A stretch of 64,000 nt of DNA from Pomphorhynchus laevis (lineage: Eukaryota > Acanthocephala > Palaeacanthocephala > Echinorhynchida > Pomphorhynchidae), in contig WNNJ02000654.1 in assembly GCA_012934845.2 (NCBI GenBank), positions 272,983-336,982 on the forward strand, written 5' to 3'. Under the pieces are notes generated by a model. The model searched no databases. It was not told the origin of the DNA and saw only the letters and a list, made by a program, of their open reading frames with translations. The translations under genes and the position numbers were made by a program. Of the stretch, positions 22,740-34,560 are shown one piece after another; the stretch's first letter is position 1; every line of letters begins with the position of its first letter.

Positions 22740-24700
22740 CTTTAGTGGAATTCCGGATATGCTTATGCCCTTAGCATTTTAATTCGTATTAGATATGCAG
22801 ATCTTATAGTCTTTCAGGAGACGCGGTCTATCCGTCTCCCCCAGGACATTACTCGATTAATCCCTAAGCACATCTACACCCGCTATAATCCGTACATAAC
22901 CCCACCTCACACATCTTCATCTGAAGGTCTTTTAACCCTAGTAAAGAACTCCTTGAGATAACCCCTCTTACTAAACTTTTGTTCAGCCCTGTCTTGTTTA
23001 GCAATATCACTCTATAAAAACGGTAAACACATTAGCATAGCCAATATCTATATTTGGCCGAGAGAAATTCACAAAAACCGTGACCTCTTGGATCGTATAT
23101 TAGGTAGCGGTTATGACATGTTACTTGGTGACTTCAACGACAGAGCTGGTCGTTGGATTAATGCAGCAAACCGCATAACCAGGAACGACTATCTTATGTA
23201 CAAACCACTTTCACCCACATTTCATTGCTCAACAACTAATTTTCTTCTCGATATCCTACTGCTTCATAAGAAGTGGTTGTTGAAACCCATCTGTACTGAG
23301 CAGTCACGCCAACATTGGACCACCTCTCATTACCTTATCGCAAGCTACCGCGTTTCTTTCGACTACCTATAAAGGTCGCATATACAATCTACTCCAACAC
23401 AACTCAAGGTCCTCGCTAAAATGCTACACCTTCCCAATCTCTATTTCCACCAGACAGGCCCTCTCGAAGGAATACTGGCTGGAGCTCTAGATATAGGTTC
23501 CAGCTGAGCAGGGATAAGGCGAGCATTGCGCACCTTAACCTTCTCATGGTTCTTTCTGAAAGATATTCGAGAAGGAGAAGTTTGTCTGTTGGAAAGATAG
23601 AGCCTTGGTTTGGATTGGTAGCATAGGCCTTGACAAAGTTTTAAAGGAGTCACTATCCTTACATGATTATGGAGCCACTCAATCTCCCCAACCGATCCCG
23701 CCTTGGTGTGACTCCAGAAGTAGGAATCTATCGGTTACAAACATCCTAAACTCATGTGAACACTTCCGGGCACCTCCAAAACCCACGCAACACTCTCCAC
23801 TCGGTTCTGTCAGCTTTTGACAGACAGTAAATTAAAGGAGGTCGCCATCAAAATGCTATTAGCCTCTCCGTCTGACATTGCTGGAGTAAATATTAGCCGA
23901 CGTGTGTTTTTACCTAAAAAGAAATCGATTTCATATCCTAAAGATATGCAGCCCATTTCGATTTAAAACTCCTACATCTCCATTTACGAAAAAGCGTTCG
24001 CACGTAAAATATGCGACCATCTAAGTAGGCGAAATTTAATCTCACCAGGTTTCATGGGTACGTAAAAGATCGCTCGGACCATTCAGCAATAGATAGAGTG
24101 CATCAGTTTTGTCAAGATAACGGTCATCAGCTTGCTGTGGCTGTCTTACTTAATTTTTCTTCTGCATTTGACCGCATTTCAATTTTTTGTTATCTCTTCG
24201 CTCAGGTTTCTTAAGTTGCCTGCGATAATTGTTAACAGGGTGGAAATATGGTTGTATATTAAGCATTTCTTATATGTAAACGACCCTGTTGTACGTCAGT
24301 TATACCCTATTACGGGTGTGTTTCAAGGATCCCTACTTTCTCTAATCTTGTATCTTGCTGCATCCATTATACTCTACAAAATCAACATTTTGTGGTATAT
24401 GCTGATAATACCACAGCCCTGTTCTCTGAACGCAGGTGCAAAGATGTAGTCTCTGACATCAGACGTTTTTTTAAGATTTAAAAACCAGCTACCCATATCC
24501 AATCTTGTTCTCAACTTCTCTAAATCGCAGATGGTCGTCTTTCATATCGCCCCTGCCACCAAAAAGAAGCTTAAGAGATTAGCACTCTCTTCCATTTTGC
24601 AGTCTGAACCATTCCCCATCTTCACAAGTCGAGTAAAATATCTAGTGTTTGTCGTTTTGGTGAACTGATCAGCGAAAGCTGACCTGGACAGACTTAAACG
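22740..24700 (+). pseudogene. LINE ORF2: AP endonuclease and RT, broken
   Basis: The endonuclease begins near 22770 with ADLIVFQETRSIRLPQ and continues to YDMLLGDFNDRAGRW (23110-23160), which holds the GDFN motif. RT blocks follow: a degraded fingers region near 23930-24010, GVFQGSLLSLILY (about 24318) and a degenerate catalytic box near 24400. Many stops and frameshifts are present. Together with 21610-22311 this is one LINE copy in the + orientation ending near 24900, where a run of G precedes a tRNA-like segment. Confidence 0.72.
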
Positions 24701-24914
24701 TATCCTGAAGAAAGCTAGGTGGGTTCTGAAACGTGCTCAGCATCTGTCATTGAATGGGAAAACTCAAGTGCGCCTCTGGAGTACTTGGCCTATCTCGAGA
24801 TTAGTCTTTTCAAGAGCACGTCTTCCATAGCAAAGACTAAGTTTTCTTAAGCTCCTCATATCGCGATTACCGAGTATAGTCCGCATCGATTGGATTCTTC
24901 GGGGGGGGGGAGTA

Positions 24915-24990
24915 AGAGACCCCGGGTTGTTTAGTCAGAGAGCGGCGTGTTGGATTGGCTGAATGGCTCAGATCCATGTGAACATAAGGC
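24915..24990 (+). other. second tRNA-like segment
   Basis: The segment shares the layout and about two thirds of the bases of 15720-15785: a GAGAGCGGC block after an A-box-like region, then GGCTCAGATCC in the B-box position. It follows the LINE ending near 24900, which argues for a 3' tail or an adjoining SINE. Confidence 0.3.
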
Positions 24991-26570
24991 CGTGACACAA
25001 TGAAGACTCTATTAACGACCGGACTGACTTTGTTTTCTGTTTTCTTTTTCTGCGTGCTTTTATTTTAAAACTTTTTAGTGGTTATATAGTTGTTAACAAA
25101 ATCCTTATTATGATGATTATTCATTCATATCTCGAGCCTTAAATAATAAATAATAAAGATAGAAACATAATTATCTTCTTGAGATCTCCATACTAATCAA
25201 TCATACTCAAAATCTACTTTCCTTCCACTATCCGACCTTGATCGTATTTTCTTTTGCCGATTTTGCTTCGTCCACCTGCATTATCACGCCATTCTTACCG
25301 ATTAGCGATTTATCTTGCTTTTTGAGAACCATCTCTTACATGATCTCGCGGGAGTAATTCTGCCAATTGGCGACCGTTGTGTCATCACAGACAGACGGCA
25401 CTCAATTAGGGTCGTATTCACATCAATCTATTTGCGAAACAATGTGTAAGCTAAATATGACAATAAAATGCTGAAGTTCAATAAAGTTATACCGAACAGC
25501 TTTGCGCAATTCTATAAGTCAATTTTAAAACAAAGTGCCCTTGTGTGCCGAAATAAAATGTCAGCTTTCTTTATTTCTATTTCCAAGACACCGGAAATCG
25601 TGCACTTCACATTTTGTTTCATTTTTATGGGTATTACAAAATAAGTTTGTCTTTGTGAGACCTTCAAATCCAAATAAAAATAAAATAGGGGAAGCGCCAT
25701 ATTCACCAATATTTTCAAGCCACTAAATGCAGGCATCGTCGTTTTTGGATGGCTCAGACACTAGGATGACAATATTCAAGGGCATATTGATCTGAAAAGT
25801 AAGTAACGAGATGTATATCGAATTAACTTTATGCTATTAACGGACTATTTTTTCTATCACTTTCCGTAACATTCCTGCGCCTTTACTTTCCACAATTCCT
25901 CTCATTCCCTTAATTCCCCTTTCCCTTTCCTCCTGTTCAATACAAAAAGATGAATATCTTAATTGAGAATATCTTAATTAATCATCTTATTAAGACGAAA
26001 AACTTTTACTACGTTTATTCCATCCTTTTTCGAATACAAGTAGACCACCTTTGCCGAGAATTTTTAAGTACAAAACATTAAAGTATGTCGAATATAAAAG
26101 TATTTGACCCTTTGTCCAATACAAAGGAGTTGAATATCATTCAGCCAAATCTGAAATGCATTTAATATTATTATCTTCCGAGAAGTCGGACAAAAGGTTT
26201 TCAATGTTTTGTTAATAAATTTTAGCTAATGTCAAGCGTTATTTTCAACCAAATTCTACTTCAATGTAGAGTTTTAAACACAAGGACTATTTAGATAAAT
26301 CAGATCCTATCCAACTGATTAATTTTGCAAGATCAACGAAGTTCGTTATAAAACTGAATGATGTGAAACCTTACTTTGCGTTGGAAATAACTTGTTTCAC
26401 AAATGACACTTCACTCGTTCGAATTATCAAATTGTGTTTAAGGGAAAGTTTGCCACACATATGTTAAATATAAGTAACACATACTTCAACTGTCGACTAT
26501 TTTAAGAAACTATTATTTTAAGTCGGAATTGAAATTTGTCTTGGTTATATTAAGTTCTTACATTTGACAT
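24991..26570. other. intergenic stretch, nothing recognised
   Basis: Moderately AT-rich sequence without a supported gene, RNA or element border. Short frames at 25512-25736 on both strands are mutual shadows with no known domain. Confidence 0.5.
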
Positions 26571-26579
26571 ATATAACAT

Positions 26580-27555
26580 ACAATCAATCCAGTTCCAGAT
26601 CAATCAAGTTCCATTACGGCTTTTCTTCCTCCTCCGTAGCATGGTTTGCCTCATATATATCCGACCGTTCTTTTCGCGTCTGTTCTAATTCATCATCTTC
26701 CCCTACCATCCCTATTTTTTGCGGGTCCCACAAGGTTCAGTCCTAGGTCCCCTATTTTTCTCTCTTCTGCTTGGCGATCTCTCTCCGTTTATCAAACCTT
26801 ACTCCTTTAACGTCATGCAATACGCCGATGATATCCTTATCTATGCTTATACACCCGCACATCGCATACACGATATCGGCATTTCTGCCTCCAACTGTCT
26901 TTCTTCTATCTACAAACGTCTCTCCAATCTCAATCTCGTTCTAAACCCGACAAGTCCAAAATAATGTGGATCCTCCCCCGTAAACCAAACATATCTCCTC
27001 CCACTGTATATTTTGCCTCATCGATCATCCCCATAGTTCACAATCTCACTTTCTTAGGCTTCCATTTCGATGATCACGTTTCCCTTAAATCCTTCGTCCG
27101 CGACAAGGCCCGCTCGTCTAACTTAATTCTCCGTGACATCCGCCGTATGATTACTGCATTAGCCTTTTAGCCAATTCTCCAAAATCCATAATCCTACCCC
27201 TACAACGAATAATCAACACAGCCGTTCGAGTGCTCTTTCGTCTCCGTCGCTTCGACCACACATCCACATATTTTGCCCAACTCTTCTGGCCCACTATTCA
27301 CATCCGCATCAAAATCCGCTTTTTTCTCGTAACTTTTCGTCTCATCGCTGTCGGCTCCCCATCGTTTATCAACCTTCCTTTCTTAGACGTCACTTGCCCC
27401 AGCTCGCTATCGCTGCGTTCCCGTAATTCTTTCTTACCCCACGTTCCTAATTACTCCAACAACTACGGTATCCGATCCTTCCTCGTCGCCGCGTCACTCG
27501 CCTGAAATCAACTCCCTCTCGACGTCCGCCGCACTTCCTTTTTTATCACATTCAG
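26580..27555 (+). mobile_element. deletion derivative of LINE B (B2)
   Basis: It starts with the same 5' terminus as LINE B (CAATCAATCCAGTTCCAG) and about two 16-bp repeat units, then jumps straight to RT palm sequence that matches 31948-32955 almost base for base. A further ~85 bp is missing near 27147. It retains GSVLGPLFFSLLLGDL, the catalytic MQYADDILIY and part of the thumb. It ends abruptly where the LINE A piece begins. RT codons carry stops, so it is dead. Confidence 0.85.
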
Positions 27556-27559
27556 GAGA

Positions 27560-28383
27560 AACAAATCTCTATGTGAAAAGTTTTCAGGTTGTGAAACGAC
27601 GCACCCTTTTGAGATGAGGCTTACTAGTCATGTCGCCTCACGTGCATTCTGTAATGGAAACGGGCTCGTCTACTCTGCCTATCAGTGTATAAATGGTTTA
27701 GCGTCCGGGTTATTAGGATGCGTAAGGAGTGATAGGAATACTCCCAAAGGTATGTTGGGGCATTGTGAAATACTCCATTGTAATATTCGCAGTCTTATAT
27801 CGATGGTAGATGAACTGAGATATAGAGTTAAGTTAATTCGTCCTAAGTTACTTGCTATCACAGAATCATGGCTATATTGTGATATCGTTGATAATGACGT
27901 CTCCATCCCTGATTATCTGGTTTTCCGCAGTGATCGTGAAAGTGGAAGAGGTGGAGGTGTTATTCTTTATGTGAGCAACGATGTGAAAGTAACTGTTCTT
28001 AGCACTTCTGATAAAGTCGAAAGTTTGTGGTGTCGGGTAAAATTCATGCATACCGCTCCGCTTGTTCTGGGGGTAGTATATCGTTCACCCATGGCCGCCA
28101 CAGATAGACTGATTGGGGAAGTAGAACTTTATTCTAAAGGTACCACCAATGTTCTAATACTAGGTGATTTGAATATGCCTTGGGTTGATTGAAATTCGTA
28201 TACGGCTTTTCCTACTTTTGACCATGCTTCCTATGATCTTTTAGAGTGTATCATCTATTGTGGTTAAACTCAGCATGTCCACAATTGCACTCATTTTGCT
28301 ACTGACAGTAGATCCCTATTAGATGTATGTTTATCTTCGAACAGTGAGATTATGTATGATATCATTAAAAAAGTTTGAGATCT
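27560..28383 (+). pseudogene. LINE A (CR1-like), endonuclease part
   Basis: The 192-codon frame 27614-28192 and its continuation encode an AP endonuclease: HCNIRSLISMVDELR, ITESWL, RGGGVILYVSN, VVYRSP, and LGDLNMPWVD in place of GDFNMP. A stop follows at 28191, and protein-like sequence continues to 28378 (SRSLLDVCLS). LINE B is inserted here; LINE A resumes at about 33068 with IGMSDHCVGIV, the last endonuclease motif. It is the same family as LINE C. Confidence 0.85.
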
Positions 28384-28390
28384 AATATAC

Positions 28391-29085
28391 ATGCAATCAA
28401 TCCAGTTCCAGATCAATCCAGTTCCAGATCAATCCAGTTCCATATCAATCCAGTTCCAGATCAATCCAGTTCCAGATCAATCCAGTTCCAGATCAATCCA
28501 GTTCCAGATCAATCCAGTTCCAGATCAATCCAGTTCCAGATCAATCCAGTTCCAGATCAATCCAGTTCCAGATCAATCCAGTTCCAGATCAATCCAGTTC
28601 CAGATCAATCCAGTTCCAGATCAATCCAGTTCCAGATCAATCCAGTTCCAGATCAATCCAGTTCCAGATCAATCCAGTTCCAGATCAATCCAGTTCCAGA
28701 TCAATCCAGTTCCAGATCAATCCAGTTCCAGATCAATCCAGTTCCAGATCAATCCAGTTCCAGATCAATCCAGTTCCAGATCAATCCAGTTCCAGATCAA
28801 TCCAGTTCCAGATCAATCCAGTTCCAGATCAATCCAGTTCCAGATCAATCCAGTTCCAGATCAATCCAGTTCCAGATCAATCCAGTTCCAGATCAATCCA
28901 GTTCCAGATCAATCCAGTTCCAGATCAATCCAGTTCCAGATCAATCCATTTCCAGATCAATCCATTTCCAGATCAATCCATTTCCAGATCAATCCATTTC
29001 CAGATCAATCCATTTCCAGATCAATCCATTTCCAGATCAATCTAGTTCCAGATCAATCCAGTTCCAGATCAATCAAGTTCTGTTC
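28391..29085 (+). repeat. 16-bp tandem array, about 43 units
   Basis: The unit is CCAGTTCCAGATCAAT repeated with almost no variation; six to seven units near 28946-29035 carry CCATTTCC instead. Because 16 is not a multiple of 3 and the unit contains no stop in any phase, all three + frames stay open and encode a 16-residue repeat (INPVPDQSSSRSIQFQ). One frame (from 28375) runs without a stop into ORF1. The related copy B2 carries only about two units, so the array belongs to the 5' end of this LINE family. Confidence 0.95.
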
Positions 29086-29112
29086 GCCACTCTTGCAGCA
29101 TTTTTAGAGTTA

Positions 29113-29715
29113 ATGGGAAGACGCAAGAAAACAACTAAGACCGACACCAACTATGGACAACTGCAAATACAGTGCTCGATACACGACTGCAGCGTATGGA
29201 CAACAATCGCCTGCGACACGAATAAGTCTAAAGAAGACTTCGTATGTGGTTTTTGTGCCAACAAACTAATCCGCAACATTTCCATTAAGCACATATCAAC
29301 ATCCAACACGTCAATTCAAACTACCCGTCGTTTCGAATGTCTTTTCTCCACCCACCGATCCTACCACCATATACACTTCCCATTCCATGTCATCTTCACT
29401 CCCCGACACCCCCGTCCCGTACTTCCCGTCACGTTTCTCAATAACTTGCATCCATCAACCAAAATCACTTCCACCAACCTCCACTATCCTTCCACTCATA
29501 ACCTTTCCTCACATCGCTTGCCACCCTCTTTATTATCATTATCCTCTACGTCTCCCGTCGTCAAACCAAATCCCACCAAATCATCAACTGCCAGCTCTTC
29601 CATCGTGATCCCACCTACTCACGTCAGTCGTCCTCCTTTACGGAAGCGCTTTGCTTCTCGCGATCGTTGCGTCATTGTCACTAATATCACGCTTTCTAAC
29701 TCCTTATCTCAATAA
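29113..29715 (+). CDS. LINE B ORF1, PHD-like finger protein
   Basis: Starts at the ATG for MGRRKKTTKTD; the same frame is open upstream through the tandem array, so a longer product is conceivable. A cysteine-rich finger (CSIHDCSVWTTIACD, then FVCGFCANK) lies at residues 21-60 and parallels the finger of LINE C ORF1. The rest is Ser/Pro/Thr-rich and ends with RKRFASRDRCVIVTNI, the same closing motif as in LINE C (RREDFHNREQCLIIANV). ORF1 proteins of CR1 elements bind the element RNA. The LINE C homologue continues about 130 residues further, so this frame is probably cut short by the TAA at 29713. Confidence 0.7.
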   Translation: MGRRKKTTKTDTNYGQLQIQCSIHDCSVWTTIACDTNKSKEDFVCGFCANKLIRNISIKHISTSNTSIQTTRRFECLFSTHRSYHHIHFPFHVIFTPRHPRPVLPVTFLNNLHPSTKITSTNLHYPSTHNLSSHRLPPSLLSLSSTSPVVKPNPTKSSTASSSIVIPPTHVSRPPLRKRFASRDRCVIVTNITLSNSLSQ

Positions 29716-29839
29716 GCACGTCTAGACCACGATGTTTCCGCCTTTAGATCCATCCTCTCGTCTATTGTCTATGCGGATAAACCATCCTTTTTCAAGGACA
29801 TTTCTCCTGTCACATTTATCCGCTAAACAAATCTTCTCA

Positions 29840-32800
29840 ATCTAATCCTTCCCAGCCCCTCTCCTAAAAATTGTTTTCAAGCATTGCTCTCACGCGTCTT
29901 ATGTACTATCTCAACGATTTTAACTCATTTCATCTTCAACCACTCGAATTTTCCCCGATCGCACCCCTTCTGAAATCGCTCAACTCTCTTCTGCCCGCAT
30001 CGAAAAACGCCGTCGCGAGGAAAACGGCGAAACATCACTCTCCATCCGAAACATGGACGGAAATTTTTCAAGTTATCCACACCCGTCCCAAAATTCGATG
30101 GCGATCCATCTCCCCTATGTATCTTCTCCACTAGACTCTTTCGCCACCCACATGGTTTCCGCCTCGACCTCCTCAACACTAGATATATTCTCAATAAATC
30201 CGATCTTATCCTTAACCTATTCACCAAGCAATCCATCGATCTGTTCTGCCTCACTGAATCCTGGCACTCAGATTTCGACGACCTTTCCATTCGCCGTCTG
30301 CTCTCTGCCGGTTGCTTCTTAGTCGAATCCGCCCGCTTCCTCAGCTCATGCCCTTCTACCTTCTCTAATCATGGTGGCATCGTCGAATTCGCGCGTCACC
30401 CTGCGTCTCTTCGCAAAATCAATCCTTCTTTCACACCTTGCTCTTTTGAATTGCTCACTTGTCGTTCTTCTAACCCGATCACTCTAGATCACGCAATTGT
30501 ATACAGTCCTGGCTCATCAGCTCCTACATCCTTATTTTTTACCGAACTCGCTGACCTCCTTTCTCATTGTTCTTTGTCCTCAATCCCTTCACTCGTTCTA
30601 GGCGAATTCAACATCCGCCTAGACCGCCCCTCTTCCACGGATTCCATCCGGTTCATCAACATTCTATCCAAATATAATTACAAACTAATCTTCGCTGCCC
30701 CTACACATATCCTTGGTGGGGCACTCGACATCATCGCTGTCCCCGATCATTTTGCTGCCTACACCTCACTGTCCATCTCTGATCCCTGGTCTATCCGATC
30801 ACTTTCTCGCCCCCGTTGATCTCACTCACAACCACACCCTCCTCACACACCTGCAATTCTACATCGCCCTTGGAGAAATCTCGACCTCTCCCTTCTCCGC
30901 TCTGCCTTACTCAGATCGTCTCTATCATATCCCACAATAACATATTCATCTCCTCATGATCTCGCCTTTCTTTTCAACTCTGAACTCACATCCACTCTCG
31001 ATATTCTCTTGCCCTTCAAGTCTCACCCACACCGTCGCTTGCACCGTGCCCCATGGTTTGACATCCAATGCCTACTCTCAAAGCGTCGACTCCGTCATGT
31101 TTTCGTGTCTATCACAGCTCTCTCAGACGTGATTTCCGCTCGATCACTCCGTCTTTCCGTAATACCTATCTTGTTCATTGCCGGTCTCATCTCAATTTAT
31201 TACATAGCAAACGTAACTCTTTCTGACAGCATAAAATCATCACTTTATATAAATCTAAGACGCTCTGGCATACTTTTAACTCGATCCTTGCTCGCTCCTC
31301 TTCGCCATGCAACATCAATCCCAATGATTATTCGTCATTTCTCCAGACTAAAGTATCCACGCTGCTCTCTCACACCCCGGTCTCCATCCTATCCCACTCT
31401 GCCCAGTCTACTCTCATCCTTCCGGAACTCTTTCATCTTCTCCCTGTCTCACCTACAGAAGTATCATCTGTCCTAATATCCTTGCCCAACAAAACATCAC
31501 CTGCCGATCCCCTGCCTACCCCATACTTAAATCCAAATGCTCATCGATATCCCCATTTCTCACATCCTTGTTTAACTCGTCCATCCGCAGTCGTATATTC
31601 CCTTAACACCGGAAATCCGCAATCGTTCGTCCCCTCCTTAAGAAACAATCGCTTGACCCCTTCTTCCTTCTAGCTATCGCCTCATTTCACTACTCCCTAC
31701 TCTTTCTAAGCTCTTAGAACGCCTCATCTTAATACAGATCAACGCTTATCTCTCCTAATCTAATCTGTACCCTCCTTTCCAATCCGCTTTCCGCTCTAAT
31801 CACTCCACAGAAATCGCATGCATAAAGGTTTACAACGACTTACTCATTTCTCGAGACAAGGCTCTATATAGTGTTCTCATCTTCCTCGACCTCTCCTCCG
31901 CATTCGACATTGTCGACCACTCCGTTCTCCTTTCTCGCCTTCGTTATGATTACGGCTTTTCTTCCTCCTCCGTAGCATGGTTTGCCTCATATCTATCCGA
32001 CCGTTCTTTTCGCGTCTGTTCTAATTCATCATCTTCCCCTACCATCCCTATTTTTTGCGGGTCCCACAAGGTTCAGTCCTAGGTCCCCTATTTTTCTCTC
32101 TTCTGCTTGGCGATCTCTCTCCGTTTATCAAACCTTACTCCTTTAACGTCATGCAATACGCCGATGATATCCTTATCTATGCTTATACACCCGCACATCG
32201 CATACACGATATCGGCATTTCTGCCTCCAACTGTCTTTCTTCTATCTACAAACGTCTCTCCAATCTCAATCTCGTTCTAAACCCCGACAATCCAAAATAA
32301 TGTGGATCCTCCCCCGTAAACCAAACATATCTCCTCCCACTGTATATTTTGCCTCATCGATCATCCCCATAGTCCACAATCTCACTTTCTTAGGCTTCCA
32401 TTTTGATGATCACCTTTCCCTTAAACTCTTCGTCCGCAACAAGGTCCGCTCGTCTTACTTAATTCTCCGTGACATCCGCCGTATCCGCCCCCTTATCGAT
32501 TTCCGTTCTTGTATGTCTCTTCTTTCATCGCTTCTTTTCCCTAAAATCTATTACTGCATTAGCCTTTTAGCCAATTCTCCAAAATCCATAATCCTACCCG
32601 TACAACGAATAATCAACACAGCCGTTCGAGTGCTCTTTCGTCTCCGTCGCTTCGACCACACATCCACATATTTTGCCCAACTCTCCTGGCCCACAATCCA
32701 CATCCGCATCAAAATCCGCTTTCTTCTCGTAACTTTTCGTCTCATCGCTGTCGACTCCCCATCGTTCATCAACCTTCCTTTCTTAGACGTCACTTGCCCC

Positions 32801-32990
32801 AGCTCGCTATCGCTGCGTTCCCGTAATTCTTTCTTACCCCACGTTCCTAATTACTCCAACAACTACGGTATCCGATCCTTCCTCGTCGCCGCCTCACTCG
32901 CCTGGAATCAACTCCCTCTCGACGTCCGCCACACTTCCTTTTTTATCACATTCAAACACCTCCTTCGTTCACACCTTCTCGACACATGAT
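29840..32990 (+). pseudogene. LINE B ORF2, broken
   Basis: Endonuclease pieces run from about 30150 to 30820: LFCLTESWHSDF, NHGGIVEFARH, SLVLGEFNIRLDRPS (GEFN motif), and LGGALDIIAVP. RT follows: LEIRNRSSPP-like linker, SAFRSNHSTEIACIKVYN (about 31785), VLIFLDLSSAFDIVDHSVLL (about 31876), GSVLGPLFFSLLLGDL (32065), the catalytic MQYADDILIY (about 32150), and a long thumb and C-terminus at 32300-32989. Several frameshifts and stops break it, but the 229-codon C-terminal frame is clean. Family resemblance is to the CR1/L2 group. Confidence 0.82.
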
Positions 32991-33067
32991 TTTCATTTTT
33001 GTTTTGTTGTGGTCATGTAAGCATGCGCTGGCACGCATTTGCCACATTAAAATAATTTTTTTTATCC

Positions 33068-34560
33068 GTTATGATTCCGGATCGGTATGTCTGATCACTG
33101 CGTAGGGATTGTTAGGTTAAGTTTTCAAGAAGAAACTCGAGGTCTGCGTCAAAATCAAGTGGTTAATTCTTTCAAAACCGACACAGATGCAATTCGGTCA
33201 ATAATTTCAACAGTTTCTTGGTCATATCCCACTGTTGTTGGAGTAAACGACGCGAAGCAGGCAAGAAATTTATTCAATTCATCGAATCTTCCTAATGTGT
33301 GGAAGCAGTCAATTGTTGTTCCCTACTTCAAGAAGGGAGATCGCTCTTGCGTAGAGAATTATAGGCCTGTAAGCATGCGTTACTTGCATTTGTGTGTTGA
33401 AGAGGTTTGTTCATCGCTTCATGGTTGAGTTTTTTCATGTAGAAAAATTTTTAGTCCCTAATCGGCACAGATTTCGAAAGTGTTATTCAATTGTTTCAAA
33501 TTTGCTCGATGCTCATCTTGACTGGACAGCAAACAAGGCACACTCTACCGATACAGACATTATATTCTTCGATTTTCAAAAGCTTTTAATAGAGTAGATC
33601 ATGGTTTACTTCAGAAACTTGTCAATGCTGCACTCCCAAACATACTAATTGATTGGATTAGAGAATTTCTTCGTGATCGTTGCTTTCGAGTACTTGTCGA
33701 TTAATCAAGTTCTGTATCTAGAGAACGTCATCTTGGAGTACATCAAGGTCCAGTTTTGGGTCAGCGTTTATTCAGCATTTATATTATCGATTTGTATGGG
33801 TGCATTCGCTCTCGATCATGTTTGTATGTAGATGATTTAAAAATATTGCGGCCCATTCATCCATGTGAGGATGTTGATAATTTGCAAACTGACATAGATA
33901 ATGTGGAGTTGTAGGCGGCATCTAACAAGCTTGTGATAAATGTTTCGAAATGCAAAAACATTCGTATTATTGGTATTGCTCGCAAAGATTTAGAAGTATG
34001 CGTTACCTATAATTTATCAACCAAAAGACCACTGAGCAAACTTGTGCTAACTCTAATAAAATGATAGGTATGATTCGACGCGCATTTGTTTGCGTTGATC
34101 CGAATGCTCTGCGGCCTCTGATTTTAGCACATGTTTTGAGTAGACTTTTATATGCAGCTCCTGTTGTTTAACCACGTATTGTGCATGAACATAAGAAATC
34201 AGAGAGGGTACTTCGCAGGGCAAAAATGCTAGTACCAACGTTGGCGTCGCTGCATTAGAAAGACAGACTGAGATCATTAGGACTTAATACCGTCACATGG
34301 ACCCGTTGGCACATGAATATGTACCTTGTTTGGCATTTATTCCAACGTCCCGGTCACCTTCTTCGGAGTAGGTTTGAATTACGTCGTTCAAATGTTTTTT
34401 GAGGCCATTCTTTAACCATTCGAAGAATCAGGGTACAGAATTGAGCGTGATGCAATTTGATAGAAGAATTGTTGAGCTTTGGAACAAGCTTGATGTATAC
34501 ACTGTTGGATGCAGTATACTTAGTACTTTTAAAAGAAGACTACGAATGGATTAGTCAATG
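33068..34560 (+). pseudogene. LINE A (CR1-like), RT part after the insertion
   Basis: The region restarts with the SDH motif of the endonuclease, passes the linker, and gives RT blocks: VVPYFKKGDRSCVENYRPVS (about 33320), HRFRKCYSIVSNLLDAH, DIIFFDFQK with the first catalytic Asp, and VCMYVDDLKI near 33820 as the YADD-type box. It then runs into the C-terminal segment near 34470-34550. Several stops and frameshifts are present. Layout and motifs match LINE C closely. Confidence 0.82.

Larger units (their letters stand above)
28386..33063 (+). mobile_element. LINE B (CR1/L2-like) with 5' 16-bp tandem array
   Basis: A LINE inserted in the same orientation into LINE A. It consists of a 5' array (28391-29085), ORF1 (29113-29715), ORF2 with AP endonuclease and RT (about 29840-32990) and a 3' end with an A/T-rich tail at 33045-33063. 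Both flanks are LINE A endonuclease sequence. No clear target duplication could be read. Codon use is unusually rich in C and T, unlike LINE A and C, so it is a distinct family. Confidence 0.85.

Noticed and set aside
24132-24449. Membrane protein suggested by a hydrophobic 105-codon frame
   Set aside because: It is the RT region of a broken LINE read partly out of frame; the hydrophobicity is an artefact.
28391-29085. CRISPR array
   Set aside because: Units are contiguous 16-bp monomers without spacers, in an animal genome context.
28391-29107. 238-codon frame through the 16-bp array as a repeat protein gene
   Set aside because: The array is open in every frame because the unit lacks stops in all phases, so length is no evidence of coding; it is better explained as the 5' array of LINE B.
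29925-30290. 121-codon minus-strand frame
   Set aside because: It is the shadow of the LINE B ORF2 endonuclease on the opposite strand.
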